In this document: piece after piece, positions 23,478 to 32,053 of the stretch | Layout of the letters: each line of letters opens with the position of its first letter | Numbering within the stretch: position 1 is the stretch's first letter | Assembly: GCA_026125665.1 (NCBI GenBank) | Contig: JAHCKS010000047.1 | Location: 1 to 36,656 of the forward strand | Length of the DNA: 36,656 bases | From: Rubrivivax sp. | GTDB taxonomy: Bacteria; Pseudomonadota; Gammaproteobacteria; Burkholderiales; Burkholderiaceae_C | Reading direction: 5' to 3' | Notes under the pieces: model-generated | Told to the model about the DNA's origin: nothing | Seen by the model: only the letters and a program-made list of their open reading frames with translations | Databases searched by the model: none | Translations under genes and position numbers: made by a program

Positions 23478-24446
23478 ATGGACGACGTCCTCATCGGTAC
23501 GCTGGTGGCCAGCACGCTGCGGGTGAGCGTGCCGCTCATCCTGGCCGCGCTGGCCGGCTGCCTGAGCGAGCGCAGCGGCGTCATCGACCTCGGCCTCGAA
23601 GGCAAGATGCTGCTCACCGCCTTCGCCACGGCGAGCGTGGGCGCGGTCACCGGCTCGATGGCGCTGGCGCTCGCCGCCGCGGTGCTGGTGGGCGTCGCGC
23701 TGTCGATGCTGCACGGTTATGCCTGCGTCACGCACGGCGGCGACCAGGTCGTGCTCGGCGTGGCCATCACGATGATGGCCGCGGGCCTGAGCGTCGTGCT
23801 CGGCATCGCCTGGTTCAAGCTCGGCGGGCAGACGCCGCCGCTGCCCGAAGCGGTGCGGTTGCATCCGCTGCTCACCGGCGTGGCCGACGTCGTGCGCACG
23901 ATCCCGCTCGTCGGGCCGACGCTCGCGCTGTCGCTCTTCGGCCACAACGCCTTCGTCTACGGCGCGCTCGCCGCCGTGGCCGCCGTGTGGTGGCTGCTGT
24001 ACCGCACGCGCTTCGGGCTGCGCCTGCGCGCCGCCGGCGAGAACCCGAACATGGTCGACGCCGCCGGCGTGTCGGTGAAAGGCACGCGCTACGCGGCGCT
24101 GGCGCTCAACGGCGTGCTGTGTTCGCTGGCCGGCAGCTACCTCGTGCTGGCGATGAACCCGAGCTTCATCCCGAACATGACGGCCGGCCGGGGCTACATG
24201 GCGCTCGCTGCGATGATCTTCGGCAAGTGGCACCCCGTCGGCGCGCTCGCCGCGTGCCTGCTGTTCGGCTTCCTCGACGCGGCCAGCATCCGCCTGCAGG
24301 GCGTGCCGCTGCCGGGGGTGGGGCAGGTGCCGGTGCAGTTCATCCAGGCCATGCCGTACGTGCTGACGGTGGTGCTGCTGGCCGGCTTCATCGGCCGGGC
24401 GGTGGCGCCGAAGGCGCTGGGGCGGCCTTACGTCAAGGAAAGGTAG
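23478..24446 (+). CDS. nupC: ABC transporter permease, nucleoside import (second)
   Basis: The 322-residue protein has about nine or ten transmembrane segments. LSERSGVIDLGLEGKMLL near the N-terminus and FGLRLRAAGENPNMVDAAGVSV in the central cytoplasmic loop are diagnostic of the YufQ/NupC-type permease that partners a YufP/NupB protein. The start is 29 bp after the first permease gene. AAGGAAAGG at the end of the gene lies just before the cdd start, so cdd is likely on the same mRNA. Confidence 0.92.
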   Translation: MDDVLIGTLVASTLRVSVPLILAALAGCLSERSGVIDLGLEGKMLLTAFATASVGAVTGSMALALAAAVLVGVALSMLHGYACVTHGGDQVVLGVAITMMAAGLSVVLGIAWFKLGGQTPPLPEAVRLHPLLTGVADVVRTIPLVGPTLALSLFGHNAFVYGALAAVAAVWWLLYRTRFGLRLRAAGENPNMVDAAGVSVKGTRYAALALNGVLCSLAGSYLVLAMNPSFIPNMTAGRGYMALAAMIFGKWHPVGALAACLLFGFLDAASIRLQGVPLPGVGQVPVQFIQAMPYVLTVVLLAGFIGRAVAPKALGRPYVKER

Positions 24447-24457
24447 GCGGCAGGCCA

Positions 24458-24997
24458 ATGGCGTCCTCCGCGCATCCTGCAGCCCGCCTCGCTGCGCTGT
24501 ACGCGGCGGCGCGCGCCGCGCGGCCGCGTGCCTACGCCCCTTACTCGCGCTTCCACGTCGGCGCCGCGGTGCTCGACGAGCGCGGCCGCGTGCACGCCGG
24601 CTGCAACGTCGAGAACGCCGCCTACCCGCAGGGCCTGTGCGCCGAAGCGTCGGCGCTGGCGGCGATGGTGCTGGCCGGCGGCCGGCGTGCGCGTGCGGTG
24701 GCCGTCGCGGCGGCGCTGAGCGCCTCGGGCGAGCTGACCACGCCTTGCGGCGGCTGCCGGCAGAAGATCGCCGAGTTCGCCGCACCCGATTGCGAGGTGC
24801 ACGTGCTCGGCCCACGCGGCATGCGCCGCGTCTTCATGCTCGGCGAGCTGCTGCCGTTCGGTTTCGGCGAAGGACACCTCCCGGCTCAGCGCGGGGCGAA
24901 GGCGCCGCCGGCGATCGACGCGAAGTCGACGACCGAACCGCTCAGCCAGGCGGCACCCGCCGCCCGGCCATCAGCAGCACGACGCCGGCGAGGATGA
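24458..24997 (+). CDS. cdd: Cytidine deaminase with C-terminal extension
   Basis: The core of about 145 residues is a homotetrameric-type cytidine deaminase: GCNVENAAYPQGLCAEASAL carries the Zn ligand C61 and catalytic E63, and TTPCGGCRQ carries C97 and C100. It converts cytidine and deoxycytidine to uridine and deoxyuridine. The protein then runs on for about 35 Ala/Pro/Arg-rich residues to a stop at 24997. This tail overlaps the last 56 bp of the convergent EamA gene and is unlike the family (usual length ~130-150). The stop codon may have been lost by mutation. The ATG is 11 bp after nupC. Confidence 0.92.
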   Translation: MASSAHPAARLAALYAAARAARPRAYAPYSRFHVGAAVLDERGRVHAGCNVENAAYPQGLCAEASALAAMVLAGGRRARAVAVAAALSASGELTTPCGGCRQKIAEFAAPDCEVHVLGPRGMRRVFMLGELLPFGFGEGHLPAQRGAKAPPAIDAKSTTEPLSQAAPAARPSAARRRRG

Positions 24998-25856
24998 CGC
25001 CGGTGGCGAGCCACTCGCCACCCGTCACCGTCTCGCCGCCGAGCGCGATGCCGAGTGCCATCGCGATCACCGGGTTGACGTAGGTGTAGCTGGAAGCCAC
25101 CCCCGCGCTGGTGCGCGCCAGCAGCAGCATGTAGGCGTTGAAGGCGATCAGCGAGCCGAAGACGACGAGGTACAGCCACGCCAGCGCCGCGCCGGGCGTC
25201 GGCGGCCAGGCCGGCGTCTCGCCGAGGCCCCACGAGATGGCCATCAGCAGCGCGCCGCCGGCCAGCATCTCGCTGGCGAAGCCCATCGCGCCGGGCGCGA
25301 GCGGATAGCGGTGCAGGCTGAGCACGCTGCCCGCGGACCAGCAGACGATGGCCACGGCCTGCGCCGCCAGCCCCGCCGGCGAAGCGGCGAAGCCGGCGCC
25401 GCGCGCCAGCAGCAGCACGCCGACGAAGCCCACCGCCATGCCGGCCACTTCCAGCCCGCGCGGCTTGACGCCGAAGGCGAGGTTGAAGAGGGCAATGACC
25501 ATCGGCCCCACGGCGATGAAGGCGACGACGAGACCCGAGGCGACGGTCGTTTCCGCCAGCGCCGTGCAGCCCATGCCGCCGCCGAGCATGAGCGCGCCGA
25601 CGATCGCGGCGTGTTTCCACTGCCGCGCGTCGGGCCACGGCGTACCGCGCCAGCGCAGCCACGCGGCGAGCAGCGCACCGGCGGCGAGGAAACGCGTGCC
25701 CATCTGGAAGAACGGCGGCAGGCTGACGAGCGCGAACTTGATCGCCAGGTACGTGGAGCCCCAGATCAGCCAGGTGGCCGCCAGGCAGGCGAGCACGAGC
25801 GGCGGCAGGCCGGGCAGGCGCAGGCCGGCGCGCAGGTTCGAGACGAGGGTCGACAT
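24942..25856 (-). CDS. EamA/DMT-family drug/metabolite exporter
   Basis: The 304-residue protein has ten hydrophobic segments forming two EamA repeats. WLIWGSTYLAIKFAL near the N-terminus and TSAGVASSYTYVNPVIAMALGIALGGE in the second half are the typical YedA-like signatures. It exports a metabolite from the cytoplasm; the substrate cannot be read from sequence. It is divergent from an Lrp-type regulator, a common arrangement for amino-acid exporters. Its 3' end overlaps the tail of cdd. Confidence 0.92.
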   Translation of the reverse strand: MSTLVSNLRAGLRLPGLPPLVLACLAATWLIWGSTYLAIKFALVSLPPFFQMGTRFLAAGALLAAWLRWRGTPWPDARQWKHAAIVGALMLGGGMGCTALAETTVASGLVVAFIAVGPMVIALFNLAFGVKPRGLEVAGMAVGFVGVLLLARGAGFAASPAGLAAQAVAIVCWSAGSVLSLHRYPLAPGAMGFASEMLAGGALLMAISWGLGETPAWPPTPGAALAWLYLVVFGSLIAFNAYMLLLARTSAGVASSYTYVNPVIAMALGIALGGETVTGGEWLATGVILAGVVLLMAGRRVPPG

Positions 25857-25924
25857 GGGCGCGAATGCTGCCGTGGCGCCGCCGCGTGCGCCATGGACAA
25901 TGCAAGGCGCCGCCGGTGGTGCCG

Positions 25925-25939
25925 CCTGTAGATTGCAGG
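25925..25939. promoter_or_regulatory. Candidate Lrp/AsnC operator between eamA and the regulator
   Basis: CCTGTAGATTGCAGG is an imperfect 15-bp palindrome with CCTG/CAGG ends and an A/T-leaning centre. Length and form suit an Lrp/AsnC site. It lies in the 123-bp divergent gap. Confidence 0.3.
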
Positions 25940-25979
25940 TTCGCGGGCTCGCCGGCCTTGGAATCGAAAGGAGCCTCCG

Positions 25980-26516
25980 ATGCCCCGCCGTGCCGTTGCC
26001 GCGACCGCATCGTCGACCCGCGCCGTGCCGGCCGCGCCGGCCTTCGACGCCTACGACACGCGCATCCTCGCCGAGCTGCAGGCCGACGCGCGCCTGCCGA
26101 TGGCCGAGCTCGGCCGGCGCGTGCACCTGAGCCAGCCCGCCGTCACCGAGCGCGTGCGCCGACTCGAGGCCGACGGCGTCATCACCGGCTACCACGCCAG
26201 CGTCGACCTGCGTTCGCTCGGCTACGGCATCCGCGCGCTGGTGCGCATCGGCCGCGCCGACTACCTGCGCGTGGCCAAGACCGTGCTCGCGATGCCCGAG
26301 GCGCTGACGGCCTACAACGTCACCGGCGACGACAGCTGGGTGGTGGAGATCGCCGTCATCGACGTCGCGCACCTCGACGCCGTCGTGACGAAGTTCTGCC
26401 TGCTCGCCGAGACCTCCACGGCGATCGTGCTCAACGTCGTGCGCGAGCACCAGCCGGTGCGCCCGGCGCGCGCCGAGGACGTGAAGCCGCCTTTGCGCAA
26501 GGTGGGCATGGCCTGA
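25980..26516 (+). CDS. Lrp/AsnC family transcriptional regulator
   Basis: The 178-residue protein has an N-terminal extension of about 20 Ala-rich residues. The AsnC-type helix-turn-helix follows (DTRILAELQADARLPMAELGRRVHLSQPAVTERVRRLEADGVITGY, abridged to its start and recognition helix SQPAVTERVRRLE). The RAM ligand-binding domain spans about 75-155. An AAAGGAG ribosome site lies 6 bases before the ATG. It most likely controls the divergent EamA exporter gene and itself in response to an amino acid or similar ligand. It is 46 bp before the purine nucleoside phosphorylase gene but probably not part of that operon. Confidence 0.92.
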   Translation: MPRRAVAATASSTRAVPAAPAFDAYDTRILAELQADARLPMAELGRRVHLSQPAVTERVRRLEADGVITGYHASVDLRSLGYGIRALVRIGRADYLRVAKTVLAMPEALTAYNVTGDDSWVVEIAVIDVAHLDAVVTKFCLLAETSTAIVLNVVREHQPVRPARAEDVKPPLRKVGMA

Positions 26517-26545
26517 CGGCGCCGCGGCGCCACGCGCCGCTGCAC

Positions 26546-26551
26546 TACGAT
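26546..26551 (+). promoter_or_regulatory. Candidate -10 for the nucleoside phosphorylase operon
   Basis: TACGAT lies 11 bases before the ATG of the phosphorylase gene. This would give a very short leader, and no ribosome site is present. No clear -35 can be seen. Confidence 0.3.
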
Positions 26552-26562
26552 TCGCGCCACCC

Positions 26563-27387
26563 ATGAACGCCGCCGAGACCGCCATCGACACCAGCACGAA
26601 GCGGTTGTGCGCCGGCGGGCGCCGGCCGGCGGTCGCAGTGCTGCTCGGCTCGGGCTGGGGGCCGTTCGCGCAGGCGGTGCAGGGTGCCGAGGTCGTGCCC
26701 TACGCCGAACTGCCGGCCTTCCCCCGCCTGGCCGTCGGCGGGCACGCCGGCGAGGTGCGGCTCGGCCGCATCGGCCGGCACGAGGTGGCCGTGCTCGCCG
26801 GCCGCAAGCACGCCTACGAAACGGGCACGGCCGACGGCATGAAGGGCGCCGTGCGCACGCTGGCGCGCGCCGGCGTGAAGGTGCTGGTGCAGACCAACGC
26901 CGCCGGCAGCCTGACGCACGCGCTGCCGCCGGGCTCGACGATGCTGGTCAGCGACCACGTCAACCTCGCGCAGGCCTCGCCGCTCTTCGGCGAGGCCGGC
27001 GACGAGCGATTCGTGTCGATGGTGGATGCCTACGACCCGGCGCTGCGCGCGGCCGCGCACGCCGCCGTGGCGCGCCTGGGCGGCGAGCGCGCGAGCATCG
27101 GCGAAGGCGTCTACGCCTGGTTCATGGGCCCGCAGTTCGAGACGCCGGCCGAGATCCGCATGCTGCAGCTGCTGGGCGCGCAGGCGGTGGGCATGAGCAC
27201 GGTGCCGGAGACGATCCTCGCACGGCATGCCGGGCTGCGCGTGCTGGCGGTGTCGCTGCTGACGAACATGGCCGCTGGCCTGTCGGGCGAGCAGCTGAGC
27301 CACGCGCACACGCTGGCCACGGCGGCCAAGGCGAGCGAGCGGGCGGTGGCGCAGCTCACCGCCATCGTCGAAGGCATGGAGCCGTGA
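26563..27387 (+). CDS. punA: Purine nucleoside phosphorylase (trimeric, PNP class I)
   Basis: The 274-residue protein shows the trimeric PNP pattern: VLLGSGWGPF for the phosphate loop, HAYETG, NAAGSL, SDHVNL, GVYAWFMGPQFETPAEIRML and GMSTVPE, then SLLTNMAAG. The N in LLTNMAA is at the base-contacting position typical of 6-oxopurine nucleoside enzymes (guanosine/inosine). It splits purine nucleosides with phosphate into base and (deoxy)ribose 1-phosphate. It begins the catabolic run pnp-deoC-nucleotidase-deoA. The deoC start follows its stop after a single base. Confidence 0.93.
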   Translation: MNAAETAIDTSTKRLCAGGRRPAVAVLLGSGWGPFAQAVQGAEVVPYAELPAFPRLAVGGHAGEVRLGRIGRHEVAVLAGRKHAYETGTADGMKGAVRTLARAGVKVLVQTNAAGSLTHALPPGSTMLVSDHVNLAQASPLFGEAGDERFVSMVDAYDPALRAAAHAAVARLGGERASIGEGVYAWFMGPQFETPAEIRMLQLLGAQAVGMSTVPETILARHAGLRVLAVSLLTNMAAGLSGEQLSHAHTLATAAKASERAVAQLTAIVEGMEP

Positions 27388-27388
27388 G

Positions 27389-28186
27389 ATGACCGGCTCG
27401 AGGACCGCGGCCGTGCCGTCGCCTGCCGGCGACGCGCCGGCCACGGCGCGCCTGGCGCTGGCGTGCCTGGACCTCACGAGCCTGAACGACGGCGACACGG
27501 CCGAAGACATCGAGCGCCTGTGCGAGCGCGCCGTCGGCCCGGCCGGCCGCGGGCCGGTGGCCGCGGTGTGCGTGTGGCCGCGCTTCGCGGCGCTGGCGCG
27601 GCAGCGCTTGCCCGCGCACATCGTGGTGGCCGCGGTGGCCAACTTCCCCGACGGCAGCAGCGATGTCGAACGCGCCGTCGCCGACACGCGCGCCATCGTC
27701 GCCGCCGGCGCGCAGGAGGTCGACGTCGTGCTGCCGTGGCGCGAGCTCGACGCCGCACCGGCGCTGCTGGCCGCCGTGCGCACGGCGTGCCGCGGCCTCG
27801 TGCTGAAGGTCATCCTCGAGACCGGCGAGCTGGGCAGCGACGAAGCGATCACGCGCGCCTGCCGCATCGCGCTCGACGGCGGCGCCGACTTCCTGAAGAC
27901 GAGCACCGGCAGGGTCTTGGTGAACGCAACGCCGCATGCGGCGCGGCTGCTGCTGCAGGCGATCGCCAGCGATCCGCGCGCGGCAACGCGGGTCGGCTTC
28001 AAGCCGGCCGGTGGCATCCGCACCGTCGCCGACGCCGGCGTCTACGCGGCGCTCGTGCACGAGATCCTGGGGCCGCAGGCGCTGGTGCCTCGGCGTTTCC
28101 GCATCGGCGCCAGCGGCCTCCTGAACGACATCGAAGCCGTGCTCGGCACGGGCGGCGCCACGGCGGCCGCACCGGCGAGCTACTGA
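27389..28186 (+). CDS. deoC: Deoxyribose-phosphate aldolase
   Basis: The 265-residue TIM-barrel class I aldolase keeps all key residues: D112 (QEVDVVL), the Schiff-base lysine K170 (FLKTSTG) and K205 (GFKPAGGIRT). It cleaves 2-deoxyribose 5-phosphate to glyceraldehyde 3-phosphate and acetaldehyde, completing deoxynucleoside breakdown. The length matches the E. coli type. It starts one base after the pnp stop. No phosphopentomutase gene (deoB) is visible in the window, so that step must be encoded elsewhere. Confidence 0.94.
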   Translation: MTGSRTAAVPSPAGDAPATARLALACLDLTSLNDGDTAEDIERLCERAVGPAGRGPVAAVCVWPRFAALARQRLPAHIVVAAVANFPDGSSDVERAVADTRAIVAAGAQEVDVVLPWRELDAAPALLAAVRTACRGLVLKVILETGELGSDEAITRACRIALDGGADFLKTSTGRVLVNATPHAARLLLQAIASDPRAATRVGFKPAGGIRTVADAGVYAALVHEILGPQALVPRRFRIGASGLLNDIEAVLGTGGATAAAPASY

Positions 28187-28259
28187 GCAGACATCGAAGG
28201 GGGATGCGGCGCCGCCGCTCCATCGACCGGGAACACAGCCACACCGACGGAGGAGTCCC

Positions 28260-29990
28260 ATGTCGCGCAGCCCGCACCGGCCTGCTCATCGCCACCCCGC
28301 CACGCTGGCCGTTTCCTTCGCCGCCGCGCTCTGGCTGGCCGGCTGCGCCGCCCCGCCGCCGCGCGCCACCGAGCCGGTGCAGGTAAAGGTGCTGGCGATC
28401 AACGACTTCCACGGCAACCTCAAGCCCAGCTCCGGCGGCATCCGCATCAAGGACCCGGCCGACGCGACGAAGACCGTCGTCGTGCCGGCCGGCGGCAGCG
28501 AGCACCTGGCCACGCTGGTGGCGCAACTGCGCGCGAAGAACCCGAACCACATCTTCGTCGCCGCCGGCGACCTGATCGGCGCCACGCCGCTCGTCTCGGC
28601 GCTGTTCCGCGACGAGCCGACGATCGAGTCGCTGAGCCTGATGGGGCTCGAAGCGAGCGCCGTCGGCAACCACGAGTTCGACAAGGGCACCGACGAGCTC
28701 TTGCGCATGCAGCGCGGCGGTTGCGCCAACCACCCCGGCGCCTCGGCCGGCGAGGCGTGCAGGGGCCCGCAACCGTTCAAGGGCGCCGGCTTCCGCTACC
28801 TGGCGGCCAGCACCGTCGTCACGGCCACCGGGCAGACGCTCTTCCCGGCCTACCACGTCAAGCGCTTCCAGGGCATCCCGGTCGCCTTCATCGGCCTGAC
28901 GCTGAAGGACACGCCGACCATCGTCGTGCCCGACGGCGTGCGCGGCTTGAGCTTCCGCGACGAGGCCGAGACGGTGAACGCGCTCGTGCCCGAACTCAGG
29001 CGCCAGGGTATCGAGGCGATCGTGCTGCTCATCCACGAAGGCGGCGTGCCCGCCGGCGACTACAACGAGTGCCCCGGCATCAGCGGCCCGATCGTCGACA
29101 TCGTCAACAAGCTCGACAAGGCGGTCGACGTGGTGGTGAGCGGCCACACGCACCGCGCGTACAACTGCCGCATCGACGGCCGGCTGGTGACGAGTGCCGA
29201 CAAGTACGGCACCGTGGTGAGCGAGATCGACCTCGTGCTCGACCCGAAGAGCGGTGACGTGACGAGCGCAAGTGCCGACAACGTCATCGTGCGCACGAGC
29301 TTCGCGAAGGACCCACGGCAGACGGCGCTGATCGAGACCTACGAGAAGCTCGTCGCGCCGCTGGCCCGGCGCGTCGTCGGGCGCATCGCCGCACCGCTGC
29401 CGCGCGCCCAGGCCCCCAACGGCGAGAGCCCGCTCGGCCAGGTGATCGCCGACGCGCAGCTGGCCGCCACCGCGGCCGAGTTCGGCGCGCAGGTGGCGCT
29501 GATGAACCCGGGTGGCATCCGCGCCGACCTCGGCGCCCGCAACACCGGCAACCCGGCCGACGACCTGCAGGTGCGCTACGAGGACCTGTTCGCCGTGCAG
29601 CCCTTCTACAACAACCTCGTGACGATGACGCTCACCGGCGCGCAGCTGGTGCAGGTGCTCGAGCAGCAATGGGTGAACCAGCCCACGCCGGCGGGCCGCG
29701 TGCTGTCGGTCTCGCGCGGCTTCACGTACAGCTGGGACGCGAGCAAGCCGCCCGGCCAGCGCGTCGTGCCCGGCAGCCTGAAGCTGAACGGCACGCCGGT
29801 CGCGCCGGAGGCGACGCTGCGCGTCACTGTCAACAGCTTCCTCGCCGGCGGCGGCGACAACCTCACCGTGCTGCGCCAGGGGCGCGAGCGGCGCACCGGC
29901 ATGATGGACGTCGACGCCTTCGAGCGGCACCTGCGCGGCACGCCGAACATCACGCCGGGTGCGCTCGAGCGCATCGTGCGCGTGAACTGA
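28260..29990 (+). CDS. Lipoprotein 5'-nucleotidase/metallophosphatase (UshA-like)
   Basis: The 576-residue protein starts with a lipoprotein signal: LWLAGC puts the lipidated cysteine at residue 29. The calcineurin-like metallophosphatase domain has INDFHGNL, GDLIGATPLVS, VGNHEFDKG and VVSGHTHRAYN, all metal ligands present. The C-terminal 5'-nucleotidase domain (about 370-560) has MNPGGIRADL and FAVQPFYNNLV, then NSFLAGGGDNL. It probably removes phosphate from extracellular or periplasmic nucleotides so that the nucleosides can be taken up by the ABC importer. GGAGGAG lies 5 bases before the ATG. The upstream gap of 73 bp has no other gene. Confidence 0.93.
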   Translation: MSRSPHRPAHRHPATLAVSFAAALWLAGCAAPPPRATEPVQVKVLAINDFHGNLKPSSGGIRIKDPADATKTVVVPAGGSEHLATLVAQLRAKNPNHIFVAAGDLIGATPLVSALFRDEPTIESLSLMGLEASAVGNHEFDKGTDELLRMQRGGCANHPGASAGEACRGPQPFKGAGFRYLAASTVVTATGQTLFPAYHVKRFQGIPVAFIGLTLKDTPTIVVPDGVRGLSFRDEAETVNALVPELRRQGIEAIVLLIHEGGVPAGDYNECPGISGPIVDIVNKLDKAVDVVVSGHTHRAYNCRIDGRLVTSADKYGTVVSEIDLVLDPKSGDVTSASADNVIVRTSFAKDPRQTALIETYEKLVAPLARRVVGRIAAPLPRAQAPNGESPLGQVIADAQLAATAAEFGAQVALMNPGGIRADLGARNTGNPADDLQVRYEDLFAVQPFYNNLVTMTLTGAQLVQVLEQQWVNQPTPAGRVLSVSRGFTYSWDASKPPGQRVVPGSLKLNGTPVAPEATLRVTVNSFLAGGGDNLTVLRQGRERRTGMMDVDAFERHLRGTPNITPGALERIVRVN

Positions 29991-30014
29991 CGCCGGCGGG
30001 CGCCGCCGTCGAAC

Positions 30015-31435
30015 GTGCTGCCGCAGGAGATCATCACCCGCAAGCGCGACGGCGGCGCGCTGGCGCGCGAGCAGATCGAGGCCTTCGTCGCCGGCCTGGC
30101 GGCCGGCGCCGATGCGCCCGCCGGCTGGAGCGATGCGCAGGCCGCGGCGCTGGCGATGGCCATCGTCTGCCGCGGCATGGATGCGCGCGAGACGGTGGAG
30201 CTGACGCGCGCGATGACCCGCTCGGGCCGCGTGCTCGACTGGCGCACCGAGGGCTTCGCCGGTCCCGTGCTCGACAAGCACAGCACCGGCGGCGTCGGCG
30301 ACAAGGTGAGCCTGGTGCTGGCGCCGCTGCTCGCCGAGGCCGGCGCGGAGGCCGGCGTCATCGTGCCGATGGTCAGCGGCCGCGGCCTCGGCCACACCGG
30401 CGGCACGCTCGACAAGCTCGAGGCGCTGCCCGGCTACACCGTGAACCCGCCGCGCGACGTGCTGAAGCGGGCGCTGCGCGAGGCCGGCTGCGCCATCGTC
30501 GGTGCCTCGGCCGAGCTGGCGCCGGCCGACCGGCGGCTCTACGCCATCCGCGACGTCACCGGCACGGTGGAGAGCGTGCCGCTCATCACCGCCAGCATCC
30601 TGAGCAAGAAGCTCGCGGCCGGGCTCTCGGCGCTGGTGCTCGACGTGAAGGTGGGCAGCGGCGCGATGATGCGCGACATCGGCCAGGCGCGGCGGCTGGC
30701 GGGTTGCCTCGTCGCCGTGGCGCGCCAAGCCGGCCTGCCGGCGTGCGCCCTCGTCACCGACATGGACCGCGTGCTCGGCGTCGCCGCCGGCAACGCGCTG
30801 GAGGTGCAGGAGGCCATTCACTTCCTTACCGGCCGGCAGCGCGAGCCGCGGCTGCTCGAGCTGACGCTGGTGCTGGCCGCGCACGCGCTGCAGGTCGGCG
30901 GGGTCGTGCGTGAGCTCGGCGAGGCGAGACGCCGCGCCGAGGCTGCGCTCGACGGCGGCGGGGCCGCCGAGCGTTTCGCGCGCATGGTCGCGGCACTCGG
31001 CGGGCCGGCCGACGTGCTGCGCGCGCCGGGCCTCGCTGCCGGCATGCAGCCTCGCCGTGCGCACCGAGCGTGGCGCGCGTCGACGATGCGCACTCGGCCT
31101 GGCCGTGGTGGCGCTTCCGGCGGCGGCGCGCCGCCGGCGGCGAGCGCATCGACGCCCGGGTCGGCCTCACGCAGGTCGCGGTGCCGGGGCAGCGCGTCCG
31201 GGCCGGCGACGCGCTGGCACGCGTGCACGCCGCGGACGACGTCGCCGCTGCGGCGGCAAGCGCTGCCGTGGCGGCAGCCTTCGAGTTCGACGATGCCGCA
31301 GCCGCATCGACGCCAGGTGCGGCCGCAGCAAGCATCGACGACGCCGTGGTGCGCGAGGTCCTCGATGCCGCCGAGGCCAGCGCTGCCGCGGCCGGCGTGG
31401 CGGGGCCACAATCCGACGCGCGAGGTGACTCATGA
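30015..31435 (+). pseudogene. deoA: Thymidine phosphorylase with apparent frameshifts near the 3' end
   Basis: From a GTG at 30015 the frame encodes a normal DeoA body: LDKHSTGGVGDKVSL, SGRGLGHTGGTLDKLEAL, YAIRDVTGTVES and SILSKKLAAG. Near 31045 the frame loses homology. The expected C-terminal stretch is scattered over other frames: SLAVRTERGA and ALGLAVVAL in one, RVDDA and GGERIDARVGL...RAGDALARVHAADD in another, ending at a TGA at 31433-31435. That stop overlaps the next ATG (ATGA), so it is probably the original end. At least two frame changes lie between 31045 and 31130. Either the gene is broken or this G+C-rich patch has sequence errors. The enzyme would cleave thymidine and deoxyuridine with phosphate. 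Confidence 0.8.
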
Positions 31436-31734
31436 AGGCGTCTGCCGGGCCTTTGTTGTTCGTCGTGGGGTTGTTCGTCGCCACCGGTGCGGGGTGGGCG
31501 CGTGCCACGGCCGTTGCCCTCGGCGGTGCGGCGGCGACAGCCGCGAGCAGTGCAGCCGAACGGGTCGAGCGCACGGGCGAAGCCACGGCGCAGGGTGCGC
31601 AGCGTGCCGCTTCGGCGGCCGCCGCCGGCGCCCGACGGGGTGCGACGGCTGCCGAGGGCGGCGTGCAGCGCGGCGCCTCGGCCGCGCCAGCGGCGCGACG
31701 CAGCGCCGCGACGCCGGTGCGAAGTGCGCCATGA
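31432..31734 (+). CDS. Small Ala-rich exported protein with GAxRGA repeats
   Basis: The 100-residue protein has a positively charged start and a hydrophobic segment (about 7-26) like a signal peptide. The rest is an Ala/Arg/Gly repeat: GAQRAASAA, GARRGATAA, GVQRGASAA. The ATG overlaps the deoA stop by 4 bp. After the stop, a further GAQRAAS unit is encoded in another frame (31731-31823), so the real protein may be longer with a frameshift. I recognise no family. It could be a low-complexity envelope protein or a non-native frame. Confidence 0.4.
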   Translation: MKASAGPLLFVVGLFVATGAGWARATAVALGGAAATAASSAAERVERTGEATAQGAQRAASAAAAGARRGATAAEGGVQRGASAAPAARRSAATPVRSAP

Positions 31735-32053
31735 CCTCAGCCACCGGCAACGGCGCCCAGCGCGCCGCCTCGACCGCGGTGCGGGGCGACTCGGTTTGGC
31801 GGGCGGCGGCCAACGGCGCATGACGCGCCGCCAGTGCCGTCAGAGCGGCGCGAACGCGCCAGCGGGCCAATCGGCTGCCGGCGCCAGCTCAGCGGTGCCA
31901 GGCGCCAGCCGCCCGAGCGCGACCCGCAGCCCGGCAGCACCGGCCAGTAGGGCGCGGCACGCGCGTCCGCGCCTGCGGCCCGGCCCGTGCCTTCGCGCTG
32001 TTGTTCCACGCCCCCGCGCATCGCCCTCGACAGTCGCGAGTGAAGGAGGTCGC
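31735..32053. other. Gap before the TrpF-like gene, no clear gene
   Basis: The first ~90 bp contain a 30-codon frame (31731-31823) that continues the GAQRAAS repeat pattern of the preceding ORF. The remaining ~230 bp are G+C-rich with short inverted pieces and no recognisable gene or promoter. A strong AAGGAGG ribosome site ends the gap. Confidence 0.45.

Noticed and set aside
27999-31064. A minus-strand open frame of 1021 codons opposite deoC, the nucleotidase gene and deoA
   Set aside because: It crosses three genes that have clear motifs on the plus strand. Its own translation is Arg/His/Gln-rich and unlike any family.
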